Below, piece after piece: positions 54,913-61,777 of a stretch of 64,000 bases of DNA. Under the pieces are notes generated by a model. The model was not told where the DNA came from and did not search any database. It saw only the letters and a list, made by a program, of their open reading frames with translations. Position numbers and translations under genes: made by a program. How positions within the stretch are numbered: the first letter of the stretch is position 1; each line of letters starts with the position of its first letter. The DNA comes from Kluyvera ascorbata_C. Its GTDB lineage: Bacteria > Pseudomonadota > Gammaproteobacteria > Enterobacterales > Enterobacteriaceae. The DNA lies in contig NZ_JBIQOI010000001.1 of assembly GCF_044197065.1 (NCBI RefSeq), positions 1 to 64,000 on the forward strand, read 5' to 3'.

Positions 54913-55883
54913 TCTCCTTTAGCCGCCGAACATCGCGCCGCTGGCTTCCTCTCTGGCCGCTTTTGTTGTTCTTTATCGTCGCTGCTGTCGGCCTGCTGTG
55001 GCTTTGGCACGCCTGGCCACAGGTCATGCTGAAAAGCGTTATCTGGCAGCGCGATGTTAACCAGCAGATGAGTGGCCTGTTAAAAGCGGTGGCGGAGAAC
55101 CCGACTCAGGCGGGTGGGGCGCTGCTGCTGTTCAGCTTTGTCTACGGCGTGCTGCACGCGCTGGGGCCGGGGCACGGAAAGGTCGTCATCACGACATGGC
55201 TGGCAACCCATCCTTCAAAATTAAAATCCAGTATTGGCCTCACGCTTGCCGCTTCTTTATTGCAGGGACTGGTAGCGATAGGGCTGGTGGTAGTGGTTCT
55301 GACGCTGTTGCAGCTGCCGGCGCGGCAGTTGCATCTCAGCAGCTTTTGGCTGGAGAAGGGGAGCTACGCGCTCGTGGGCGTACTCGGACTCTTACTGTGC
55401 TGGCGGGCGCTTAAAAAGCTGCGCGTACTGCTGAGAAAACCAAAGTTCACCGCTTTTACACCGCATCATGTCCACGACCAGCACTGTGGCTGCGGCCATC
55501 AGCATATGCCTGATCCTAAACAGCTTGAACGCGATGAAGACTGGCGTGCCAGGTTGGTGATTGTGCTATCGATGGGAATGCGTCCCTGCTCCGGGGCCAT
55601 TATGGTGCTGCTGTTCAGTAAAGTGATTGGCGTGTTCGGCTGGGGCGTTGCCTCCGCGCTGGCGATGGCGGCGGGCACATCGATCACCATCTCTTCTCTG
55701 GCGCTGCTGGTCCACGGTTTTCGCACTCTCGCGGTGAAACTCAGCGGCAATCGCGCGCCGGTACTGTGGCGACAGATTGGCTGGACGACGCTGGCGCTGG
55801 CAGGCGGAGTGATTCTTGTGGCGGCGGCAGTGGTCATGTGGGTGAGTGCGGTGCCGGTCGGCCGTGGGCTAAGGCCGTTTTAA
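54903..55883 (+). CDS. NicO-family nickel/cobalt transporter
   Basis: A 326-residue membrane protein with six to seven spans. The family motif HALGPGHGK (85-93) lies in the second span, a His/Cys-rich loop HHVHDQHCGCGHQHM (188-202) lies between spans, and MGMRPCSGA (224-232) opens the next one. These are features of the HoxN/RcnA-like NicO group, which moves Ni2+ or Co2+. Members include importers and exporters, and the direction cannot be read from the sequence. It is translated from within the DUF1007 gene, so the two are coupled. Confidence 0.85.
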   Translation: MSVISFSRRTSRRWLPLWPLLLFFIVAAVGLLWLWHAWPQVMLKSVIWQRDVNQQMSGLLKAVAENPTQAGGALLLFSFVYGVLHALGPGHGKVVITTWLATHPSKLKSSIGLTLAASLLQGLVAIGLVVVVLTLLQLPARQLHLSSFWLEKGSYALVGVLGLLLCWRALKKLRVLLRKPKFTAFTPHHVHDQHCGCGHQHMPDPKQLERDEDWRARLVIVLSMGMRPCSGAIMVLLFSKVIGVFGWGVASALAMAAGTSITISSLALLVHGFRTLAVKLSGNRAPVLWRQIGWTTLALAGGVILVAAAVVMWVSAVPVGRGLRPF

Positions 55884-55890
55884 AGTTGAA

Positions 55891-55916
55891 ATGCTGGTCA
55901 ATAAGGTGACCAGCAT
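55891..55916. terminator. Hairpin between the NicO gene and osmC
   Basis: ATGCTGGTCA/TGACCAGCAT perfect 10-bp stem with an ATAAGG loop, seven bases after the NicO stop. A second small hairpin (ACGGGGC/GCCCGT, 55922-55937) next to a TTTTAA tract lies closer to osmC. Together they separate the convergent genes. Confidence 0.65.
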
Positions 55917-55947
55917 GCTTTACGGGGCAAGTTGGCCCGTTTTAACG

Positions 55948-56376
55948 TTAGTTCAACGTATATTCCAGCGTGATTTCGGCCTTCAACACCTGGGAAACGG
56001 GGCAGCCCGCTTTCGCTTTCTGGATAATGCCGTCAAACTGCTTCGGGTTGATACCGGGCACTCTCACCTTACTTTGCAGGGCGATTTTAGTAATGGCAAA
56101 CCCGCTATCAGTTTTGTCCAGCGAGACGTCCGCAGTGGTATCAATGGTATCAGCGGTATAGCCCGCTTCACCCAGCATCAACGATAACGCCATCGAAAAA
56201 CAGGCTGCGTGTGCGGCGCCAATTAGCTCTTCCGGGTTGGTGCCCTTTGCGCCTTCAAAACGGGTATTAAAGCCGTAAGGTTGTTGGTTAAGAACGCCGC
56301 TTTCGGTAGAAACCGTCCCTTTTCCGCGTTTGATATCGCCTGACCAGTGCGCTGAACCGTGCTTGTGAATTGTCAT
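55948..56376 (-). CDS. osmC: Peroxiredoxin OsmC
   Basis: A 142-residue Ohr/OsmC-family thiol peroxidase that reduces organic hydroperoxides. Catalytic cysteines Cys59 (AHAACFSM) and Cys125 (AGCPVSQ) are at the E. coli positions. The sequence is a full-length match to E. coli OsmC, not only a family member. I start at MTIHKHG, seven bases after AGGAG. In E. coli K-12 osmC lies elsewhere on the chromosome, so its place beside suhB is a rearrangement or a second copy. Confidence 0.93.
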   Translation of the reverse strand: MTIHKHGSAHWSGDIKRGKGTVSTESGVLNQQPYGFNTRFEGAKGTNPEELIGAAHAACFSMALSLMLGEAGYTADTIDTTADVSLDKTDSGFAITKIALQSKVRVPGINPKQFDGIIQKAKAGCPVSQVLKAEITLEYTLN

Positions 56377-56467
56377 TCTCATTCTCCTTTTGGCTAACAA
56401 AAGGTTAAGTATAGACGACGGATTTGGTGGCAACGGGAAGAGAGATAATTCTGCGGGTCGGGTAGGG

Positions 56468-56500
56468 GTAAAAAAAAGAAGCCCGCGAAGGGGCTTCTTA
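56468..56500 (-). terminator. Terminator of suhB
   Basis: AAGAAGCCC/GGGCTTCTT stem with a short loop. On the minus strand it is followed by a run of T from the A tract at 56470-56477. It lies 20 bases after suhB. Confidence 0.9.
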
Positions 56501-56519
56501 ATTGACGCCGCGTCTGGAC

Positions 56520-57323
56520 TTAGCGCTTCAGCGCTTCGCTCAGTTCGTCACGCATGTTCGCCAGCATCGCTTTCACGATGCGTGGGTTACCAGCAACGAT
56601 GTTGCCGGTCATCATGTAGTTGTGGCCACCGGTGAAGTCACAGACGATAGCGCCTGCTTCACGAGCGATCAGTTCGCCAGCGGCGAAGTCCCATGGTTTC
56701 AGGCCGATTTCGAAGAAACCGTCAACGCGTGCAGCGGCAACGTAGGCCAGATCCAGCGCAGCGGAACCGGAGCGACGGAAGTCCGCGCATTCGGTAAACA
56801 TTTTGCCGAGGATGTTCATGTAGGCAGGTGCGTGCTGTTTCACTTTGAACGGGAAACCGGTCGCGATGATAGTGCCATCCAGGTCGCGGGCAGTGCTGCC
56901 GCGCAGACGGTAACCGTTGAGCTGTGCGCCCTGGCCGCGGGTTGCGGTGAACAGTTCGTTGCGCATTGGATCGTAAACCACAGCCACTTCAGTACGGCCT
57001 TTAATGCGTACGGCGATGGAAACGGAGAAGTGTGGAAGACGTTTAATAAAGTTGGTGGTGCCATCCAGTGGATCGATAACCCATTGAACATCCAGATCTT
57101 CGCCAACATGTTCACCGCTTTCTTCGGTGATGATGGTGTGTTGCGGGTAAGATTTGCGAATGGTGTCGATAATCATCGCTTCAGCGGCTTTATCAACGTT
57201 AGTCACGAAATCGTTGCTGCCTTTTTGGCTCGCTTCAACAGCTTCTGGTGTTTCGTAGTTTTTGGCAATCAGGTTACCCGCCTTGCGCGCTGCGCGCACG
57301 GCGATGTTCAGCATCGGATGCAT
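56520..57323 (-). CDS. suhB: Inositol-1-monophosphatase / Nus factor SuhB
   Basis: A 267-residue Mg-dependent phosphatase that also joins the rRNA antitermination complex with NusA. The metal motif DPLDGTTNF, the upstream EESGEH and the C-terminal WDFAAGELIAREAGA box are intact. I chose the ATG at 57323 by alignment with E. coli SuhB; a longer frame exists upstream. It is divergent from trmJ; the 121-base space between them must carry both promoters. Confidence 0.96.
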   Translation of the reverse strand: MHPMLNIAVRAARKAGNLIAKNYETPEAVEASQKGSNDFVTNVDKAAEAMIIDTIRKSYPQHTIITEESGEHVGEDLDVQWVIDPLDGTTNFIKRLPHFSVSIAVRIKGRTEVAVVYDPMRNELFTATRGQGAQLNGYRLRGSTARDLDGTIIATGFPFKVKQHAPAYMNILGKMFTECADFRRSGSAALDLAYVAAARVDGFFEIGLKPWDFAAGELIAREAGAIVCDFTGGHNYMMTGNIVAGNPRIVKAMLANMRDELSEALKR

Positions 57324-57444
57324 CAGGTTACTCTCACTGGATGTTAAAGAACGGGGGAAAACGGCGCATATCATAGCAGCGAATTCGGATTCTGTCTCAG
57401 GTTTATGGTAATATGGTCGAATAATCTTTAGACGAAGAATGACA

Positions 57445-58176
57445 ATGCTGCAAAATATCCGAATTGTGCTGGTCGAAACCTCTCACACCGGCAACATGGG
57501 CTCCGTAGCCCGCGCTATGAAAACCATGGGTTTAACCAACCTGTGGCTGGTCAACCCGCTGGTGAAACCAGACTCCCAGGCTATCGCCCTGGCAGCCGGT
57601 GCCAGCGATGTGATTGGCAATGCGCAGATCGTCGACACTCTCGATGAAGCGCTGGCCGGTTGTAGCCTGGTGGTCGGCACCAGCGCGCGTTCCCGTACGC
57701 TGCCGTGGCCGATGCTCGACCCGCGCGAATGCGGCCTGAAAAGCGTCTCAGAAGGTGAACATGCGCCGGTCGCGCTGGTGTTCGGTCGTGAGCGCGTTGG
57801 CCTGACCAACGATGAACTGCAGAAATGTCATTACCACGTCGCAATTGCCGCTAACCCGGAATACAGCTCGCTGAACCTGGCAATGGCCGTGCAGGTTATC
57901 TCTTATGAGGTGCGCATGGCCTGGCTGGCGACGCAGGAAAGCAATGAACCGAAGGTTGAGCACGAAGAGACGCCATACCCGCTGGTGGACGATCTTGAAC
58001 GTTTCTATGGTCATCTGGAGCAGACGCTGCTCTCTACCGGTTTCATTCGCGAAAACCATCCGGGACAGGTAATGAGCCGTTTACGTCGTCTGTTTACCCG
58101 TGCACGCCCAGAAAGCCAGGAGTTGAATATCCTGCGTGGGATTCTGGCGTCTATTGAGCAGAAAAACAAAGAGTAA
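57445..58176 (+). CDS. trmJ: tRNA (cytidine/uridine-2'-O)-methyltransferase TrmJ
   Basis: A 243-residue SPOUT methyltransferase that modifies nucleotide 32 of several tRNAs. The N-terminal ETSHTGNMGSVARAMKTMGL and FGRERVGLTN are the SpoU motifs, followed by SSLNLAMAVQ and a C-terminal dimerisation extension. I begin at MLQNIRI (57445) as in E. coli; an ATG two codons before is also in frame. It precedes the isc operon as in E. coli. Confidence 0.95.
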   Translation: MLQNIRIVLVETSHTGNMGSVARAMKTMGLTNLWLVNPLVKPDSQAIALAAGASDVIGNAQIVDTLDEALAGCSLVVGTSARSRTLPWPMLDPRECGLKSVSEGEHAPVALVFGRERVGLTNDELQKCHYHVAIAANPEYSSLNLAMAVQVISYEVRMAWLATQESNEPKVEHEETPYPLVDDLERFYGHLEQTLLSTGFIRENHPGQVMSRLRRLFTRARPESQELNILRGILASIEQKNKE

Positions 58177-58182
58177 GGTGCA

Positions 58183-58257
58183 TTCCCGGCGGCGCTCCGC
58201 TTGGCCGGGCTACACCGTTCTTGTAGCCCGGGAGAGGCCTCTGGCCGACCCCGGGAA
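58183..58257. repeat. REP-type palindromic unit (GTAGCCCGG family)
   Basis: TTCCCGGCGGCGCTCCGCTT, then GGCCGGGCTACACCG, faces TTGTAGCCCGGGAGAGGCC and ends ACCCCGGGAA. It belongs to the same repeat family as 9058-9124. It lies between trmJ and the isc promoter. Confidence 0.82.
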
Positions 58258-58289
58258 CCGCTCAGAATCAATACCGCACGGAACGCCAA

Positions 58290-58339
58290 ATACCTGACTA
58301 ATTTACTCAAGTAAATAGTTGACTGATTTAGTCAGGAAT
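58290..58339 (+). promoter_or_regulatory. Two IscR type 1 sites at the isc promoter
   Basis: Two adjacent 25-base sites: 58290-58314 (ATACCTGACTAATTTACTCA, then AGTAA) and 58315-58339 (ATAGTTGACTGATTTAGTCA, then GGAAT). Both fit the type 1 pattern ATASYYGACTRWWWYAGTCR, the second more closely. Holo-IscR binds such sites and represses iscRSUA when Fe-S clusters are plentiful. Confidence 0.88.
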
Positions 58340-58419
58340 GTCAGACTTGGCCCTGCTATGCAATACCCACAATATTATTAAAAACCCCGGGCAGGGGCGA
58401 GTTTGAGGTTAAGTAAGAC

Positions 58420-58911
58420 ATGAGACTGACATCTAAAGGGCGTTATGCCGTAACCGCGATGCTGGACGTTGCACTCAACTCCGAAGCGGGCCCGGTGCCG
58501 TTGGCTGATATTTCTGAACGTCAGGGAATTTCACTCTCCTATCTGGAGCAGCTGTTCTCCCGTCTGCGTAAAAATGGCTTAGTATCCAGCGTACGCGGAC
58601 CTGGCGGTGGTTATCTGCTGGGTAAAGAAGCAAACCACATTGCAGTGGGTGAAGTGATTAGCGCAGTGGACGAGTCCGTTGACGCTACCCGCTGTCAGGG
58701 GAAAGGTGGTTGCCAGGGCGGCGATAAATGTTTGACCCACGCACTCTGGCGCGATCTGAGCGACCGTCTGACCGGCTTCCTGAACAACATCACCCTCGGT
58801 GAACTGGTTAATAACCAGGAAGTTCTGGACGTGTCTGGTCGCCAACATTCGCACGACACCTCCCGCAATACCCGCGTACAAGACGCAATCGACGTTAAGT
58901 TACGTGCATAA
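58420..58911 (+). CDS. iscR: Fe-S cluster regulator IscR
   Basis: A 163-residue Rrf2-family regulator that senses Fe-S status. The winged helix spans about 1-75 (LADISERQGISLSYLEQLFS); the [2Fe-2S] ligands are Cys92, Cys98, Cys104 with His107 (CQGKGGCQGGDKCLTH). It is first in the isc operon, below its own two binding sites. The following 164-base gap to iscS would carry the small-RNA (RyhB) pairing site known in E. coli. Confidence 0.97.
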   Translation: MRLTSKGRYAVTAMLDVALNSEAGPVPLADISERQGISLSYLEQLFSRLRKNGLVSSVRGPGGGYLLGKEANHIAVGEVISAVDESVDATRCQGKGGCQGGDKCLTHALWRDLSDRLTGFLNNITLGELVNNQEVLDVSGRQHSHDTSRNTRVQDAIDVKLRA

Positions 58912-59075
58912 TCCACCTGCTCTGCCGTGTGCCTTATCAGGCGCACGCAGCAGGGCTGGTTATAGATAAAAATGAGATTTCAGAGTCAGGCCGGGACAGC
59001 CTCCCGTCAACACGGTCGTACATCCAGCCGGTTGCCTGACTCCTTGCATTGAGTGATGTACGGAGTTAAAGAGCA

Positions 59076-60290
59076 ATGAAATTACCGATTTATCTCGACT
59101 ACTCCGCAACCACGCCGGTGGACCCGCGTGTTGCCGAGAAAATGATGCAGTTTCTGACCCTGGACGGGACCTTTGGTAACCCGGCCTCTCGTTCACACCG
59201 TTTCGGCTGGCAGGCTGAAGAGGCAGTAGATATCGCCCGTAACCAGATTGCCGACCTCGTGGGTGCAGACCCGCGTGAAATCGTCTTCACCTCCGGTGCG
59301 ACTGAATCCGACAACCTGGCGATTAAAGGTGCAGCCAACTTTTATCAGAAAAAAGGCAAGCACATTATCACCAGCAAAACCGAGCATAAAGCCGTGCTGG
59401 ACACCTGTCGTCAGCTCGAGCGCGAAGGTTTCGAAATCACCTATCTGGCGCCACAGCGCAACGGCATTATCGATCTCAAAGAGCTCGAAGCAGCCATGCG
59501 TGACGACACCATCCTCGTCTCCATCATGCACGTGAACAACGAAATCGGCGTGGTGCAGGATATCGCGACCATCGGCGAAATGTGCCGTGCGCGCGGCATC
59601 ATCTATCACGTTGATGCGACCCAGAGCGTGGGCAAACTGCCTATCGACCTGAGCCAGCTGAAAGTTGACCTGATGTCCTTCTCCGGTCACAAAATCTACG
59701 GTCCAAAAGGTATCGGCGCGCTGTACGTTCGTCGTAAACCACGTATCCGTATCGAAGCGCAGATGCACGGCGGCGGTCACGAGCGCGGCATGCGTTCCGG
59801 TACCTTGCCTGTTCACCAGATCGTCGGCATGGGCGAAGCTTACCGTATCGCGAAAGAAGAGATGGAGACCGAAATGGCCCGTCTGCGTGGTCTGCGTAAC
59901 CGTCTGTGGAACGGCGTGAAGGATATGGAAGAAGTCTACCTGAACGGTGACCTTGAGCAGGGCGCACCAAACATCCTCAACGTGAGCTTTAACTACGTTG
60001 AAGGTGAATCCCTGATTATGGCGCTGAAAGACCTGGCGGTTTCCTCCGGTTCCGCATGTACTTCCGCAAGCCTTGAGCCATCCTACGTGCTGCGCGCACT
60101 GGGCATGACCGATGAGCTGGCGCATAGCTCCATTCGTTTCTCTTTAGGTCGTTTCACTACCGAAGAAGAGATTGACTACACCATCAATCTGGTTCGCAAC
60201 TCCATTGGCCGTCTGCGCGACCTTTCTCCACTGTGGGAAATGTTCAAGCAGGGCGTGGATCTGAACAGTATTGAATGGTCACATCATTAA
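59076..60290 (+). CDS. iscS: Cysteine desulfurase IscS
   Basis: A 404-residue PLP enzyme providing sulfur for Fe-S clusters, thiolated tRNA and cofactors. PLP lysine is in SGHKIYGPKG and the persulfide cysteine (Cys328) in SSGSACTSASLEPS. Length is equal to E. coli IscS. The start has GGAG 13 bases upstream (TACGGAGTTAAAGAGCAATG). An ERIC element separates it from iscU. Confidence 0.98.
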   Translation: MKLPIYLDYSATTPVDPRVAEKMMQFLTLDGTFGNPASRSHRFGWQAEEAVDIARNQIADLVGADPREIVFTSGATESDNLAIKGAANFYQKKGKHIITSKTEHKAVLDTCRQLEREGFEITYLAPQRNGIIDLKELEAAMRDDTILVSIMHVNNEIGVVQDIATIGEMCRARGIIYHVDATQSVGKLPIDLSQLKVDLMSFSGHKIYGPKGIGALYVRRKPRIRIEAQMHGGGHERGMRSGTLPVHQIVGMGEAYRIAKEEMETEMARLRGLRNRLWNGVKDMEEVYLNGDLEQGAPNILNVSFNYVEGESLIMALKDLAVSSGSACTSASLEPSYVLRALGMTDELAHSSIRFSLGRFTTEEEIDYTINLVRNSIGRLRDLSPLWEMFKQGVDLNSIEWSHH

Positions 60291-60294
60291 TCGG

Positions 60295-60420
60295 TATACC
60301 CGTCATACTTCAAGTTGCAGATGCGTTGGCCGCGCTCGCTCACCCCAGTCACGTACTTATGTACGCTCCTGGGGATTCGCTCCCTTGCCGCCTTCCTGCA
60401 ACTCGAATTATTTAGGGTAT
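60295..60420. repeat. ERIC element inside the isc operon (iscS-iscU spacer)
   Basis: A 126-base enterobacterial repetitive intergenic consensus element. Its core reads CGCTCACCCCAGTCACGTAC (reverse of ERIC2 with one change) followed by ATGTACGCTCCTGGGGATTC (nearly the ERIC1R primer sequence). The ends TATACCC and GGGTAT are inverted, and GCAGATGCGTTGGC / outer CTTCAAGTTGCAG and CTGCAACTCGAA arms pair. It begins four bases after the iscS stop and ends 18 bases before iscU. It is transcribed with the operon and would fold as a long hairpin. Confidence 0.93.
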
Positions 60421-60438
60421 CGATAAGGAGAATTCATC

Positions 60439-60825
60439 ATGGCTTACAGCGAAAAAGTAATCGATCACTACGAGAACCCACGTAACGTTGGTTCTTTCGA
60501 CAACAGCGACGAGAGCGTCGGCAGCGGTATGGTCGGTGCTCCGGCCTGCGGCGACGTGATGAAGTTGCAGATTAAAGTCAACAATGACGGTATCATTGAA
60601 GACGCGCGTTTCAAGACCTACGGCTGCGGTTCCGCCATTGCTTCCAGCTCCCTCGTGACCGAGTGGGTGAAGGGGAAATCCCTGGACGAAGCACAGGCCA
60701 TTAAAAATACCGATATCGCAGACGAGCTTGAACTGCCACCAGTGAAAATTCACTGTTCTATCCTGGCAGAAGACGCGATTAAAGCCGCCATTGCGGATTA
60801 CAAAAGCAAACGTGAAGCAAAATAA
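60439..60825 (+). CDS. iscU: Fe-S cluster scaffold IscU
   Basis: A 128-residue scaffold on which IscS and iron build [2Fe-2S] clusters. Cluster ligands Cys37 (GAPACGDV), Cys63 (YGCGSAIAS), His105 and Cys106 (KIHCSILAEDA) and the HscA recognition LPPVK are present. Ribosome site AAGGAG comes after the ERIC element. Confidence 0.98.
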   Translation: MAYSEKVIDHYENPRNVGSFDNSDESVGSGMVGAPACGDVMKLQIKVNNDGIIEDARFKTYGCGSAIASSSLVTEWVKGKSLDEAQAIKNTDIADELELPPVKIHCSILAEDAIKAAIADYKSKREAK

Positions 60826-60843
60826 TTAAGAGTTGAGGTTTTT

Positions 60844-61167
60844 ATGTCGATTACCTTAAGCGACAGTGCAGCAGCGCGAGTCAATACCTTCCTGTCAAAC
60901 CGCGGTAAAGGGTTTGGTCTGCGTCTTGGCGTGAGAACGTCCGGTTGTTCAGGTATGGCCTATGTACTGGAATTTGTTGACGAGCCGGCGGCAGAAGATA
61001 CCGTTTTCGAAGACAAAGGCGTGAAGGTTGTCATCGACGGTAAGAGCCTGCAATTTCTTGACGGCACGCAGCTCGACTTCGTAAAAGAAGGTCTGAACGA
61101 AGGGTTTAAATTTACGAACCCGAACGTAAAAGACGAGTGCGGTTGCGGCGAAAGCTTTAACGTCTGA
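60844..61167 (+). CDS. iscA: Fe-S assembly protein IscA
   Basis: A 107-residue A-type carrier that binds iron or Fe-S clusters and passes them on. The three conserved cysteines are Cys35 (TSGCSGMAY) and the C-terminal CGC (99, 101). It lies 18 bases after iscU in the operon. Confidence 0.97.
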   Translation: MSITLSDSAAARVNTFLSNRGKGFGLRLGVRTSGCSGMAYVLEFVDEPAAEDTVFEDKGVKVVIDGKSLQFLDGTQLDFVKEGLNEGFKFTNPNVKDECGCGESFNV

Positions 61168-61181
61168 TTTTGAGTCCTGCC

Positions 61182-61223
61182 AACCCCACCCATGGTTTCA
61201 TCGCTGTGCGTGGGGTTTGTTTT
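61182..61223 (+). terminator. Attenuator-like hairpin between iscA and hscB
   Basis: AACCCCAC (61182-61189) pairs with GTGGGGTT (61210-61217), followed by TGTTTTAAA. It looks like a partial terminator between the scaffold genes and the chaperone genes. Confidence 0.65.
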
Positions 61224-61246
61224 AAATAGTTAACCCTGAGATCGTC

Positions 61247-61762
61247 ATGGATTACTTCACTCTCTTTGGATTGCCAGCCGGTTATCACGTAGACACTCAG
61301 GCCCTCGCGGCACGCTTTCAGGACCTGCAGCGTCAGAACCACCCCGACCGATTTGCTAACGGCAGCGAGGCTGAACAGCTCGCGGCGGTGCAGCGTTCTG
61401 CGAACATCAACCAGGCCTGGCAAACGCTGCGTCATCCGCTGACGCGTGCTGAATATCTGCTCTCCCTTCACGGTTTTGATCTTGCCTCCGAACAGCACAC
61501 TGTGCGCGACACCGCGTTCCTGATGGAACAGCTGGAACTGCGTGAAGAGCTGGACGAGATTGAACAGGCGAAAGACACTGACCGTCTGGAAGGGCTTCTC
61601 AAGCGTATCAAAGCGATGTACAGCCAACGCCAGCAGCAGATGGTGGCAGAACTTGATTCGCAGACGTGGGAAGCGGCGGCGGATACCGTACGCAAACTGC
61701 GTTTTCTCGATAAACTCCAAAGCAGCGCTGAATTACTCGAAGAAAAGCTGCTCGATTTTTGA
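61247..61762 (+). CDS. hscB: Fe-S co-chaperone HscB
   Basis: A 171-residue J-domain protein (Hsc20) that brings IscU to HscA and stimulates its ATPase. The HPD motif is at 32-34 (QNHPDRFA). The C-terminal three-helix IscU-binding domain contains TAFLMEQLELREELDEIE-like sequence. It lies 15 bases before hscA. Confidence 0.97.
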   Translation: MDYFTLFGLPAGYHVDTQALAARFQDLQRQNHPDRFANGSEAEQLAAVQRSANINQAWQTLRHPLTRAEYLLSLHGFDLASEQHTVRDTAFLMEQLELREELDEIEQAKDTDRLEGLLKRIKAMYSQRQQQMVAELDSQTWEAAADTVRKLRFLDKLQSSAELLEEKLLDF

Positions 61763-61777
61763 TTCTGGAAGCTTAAC

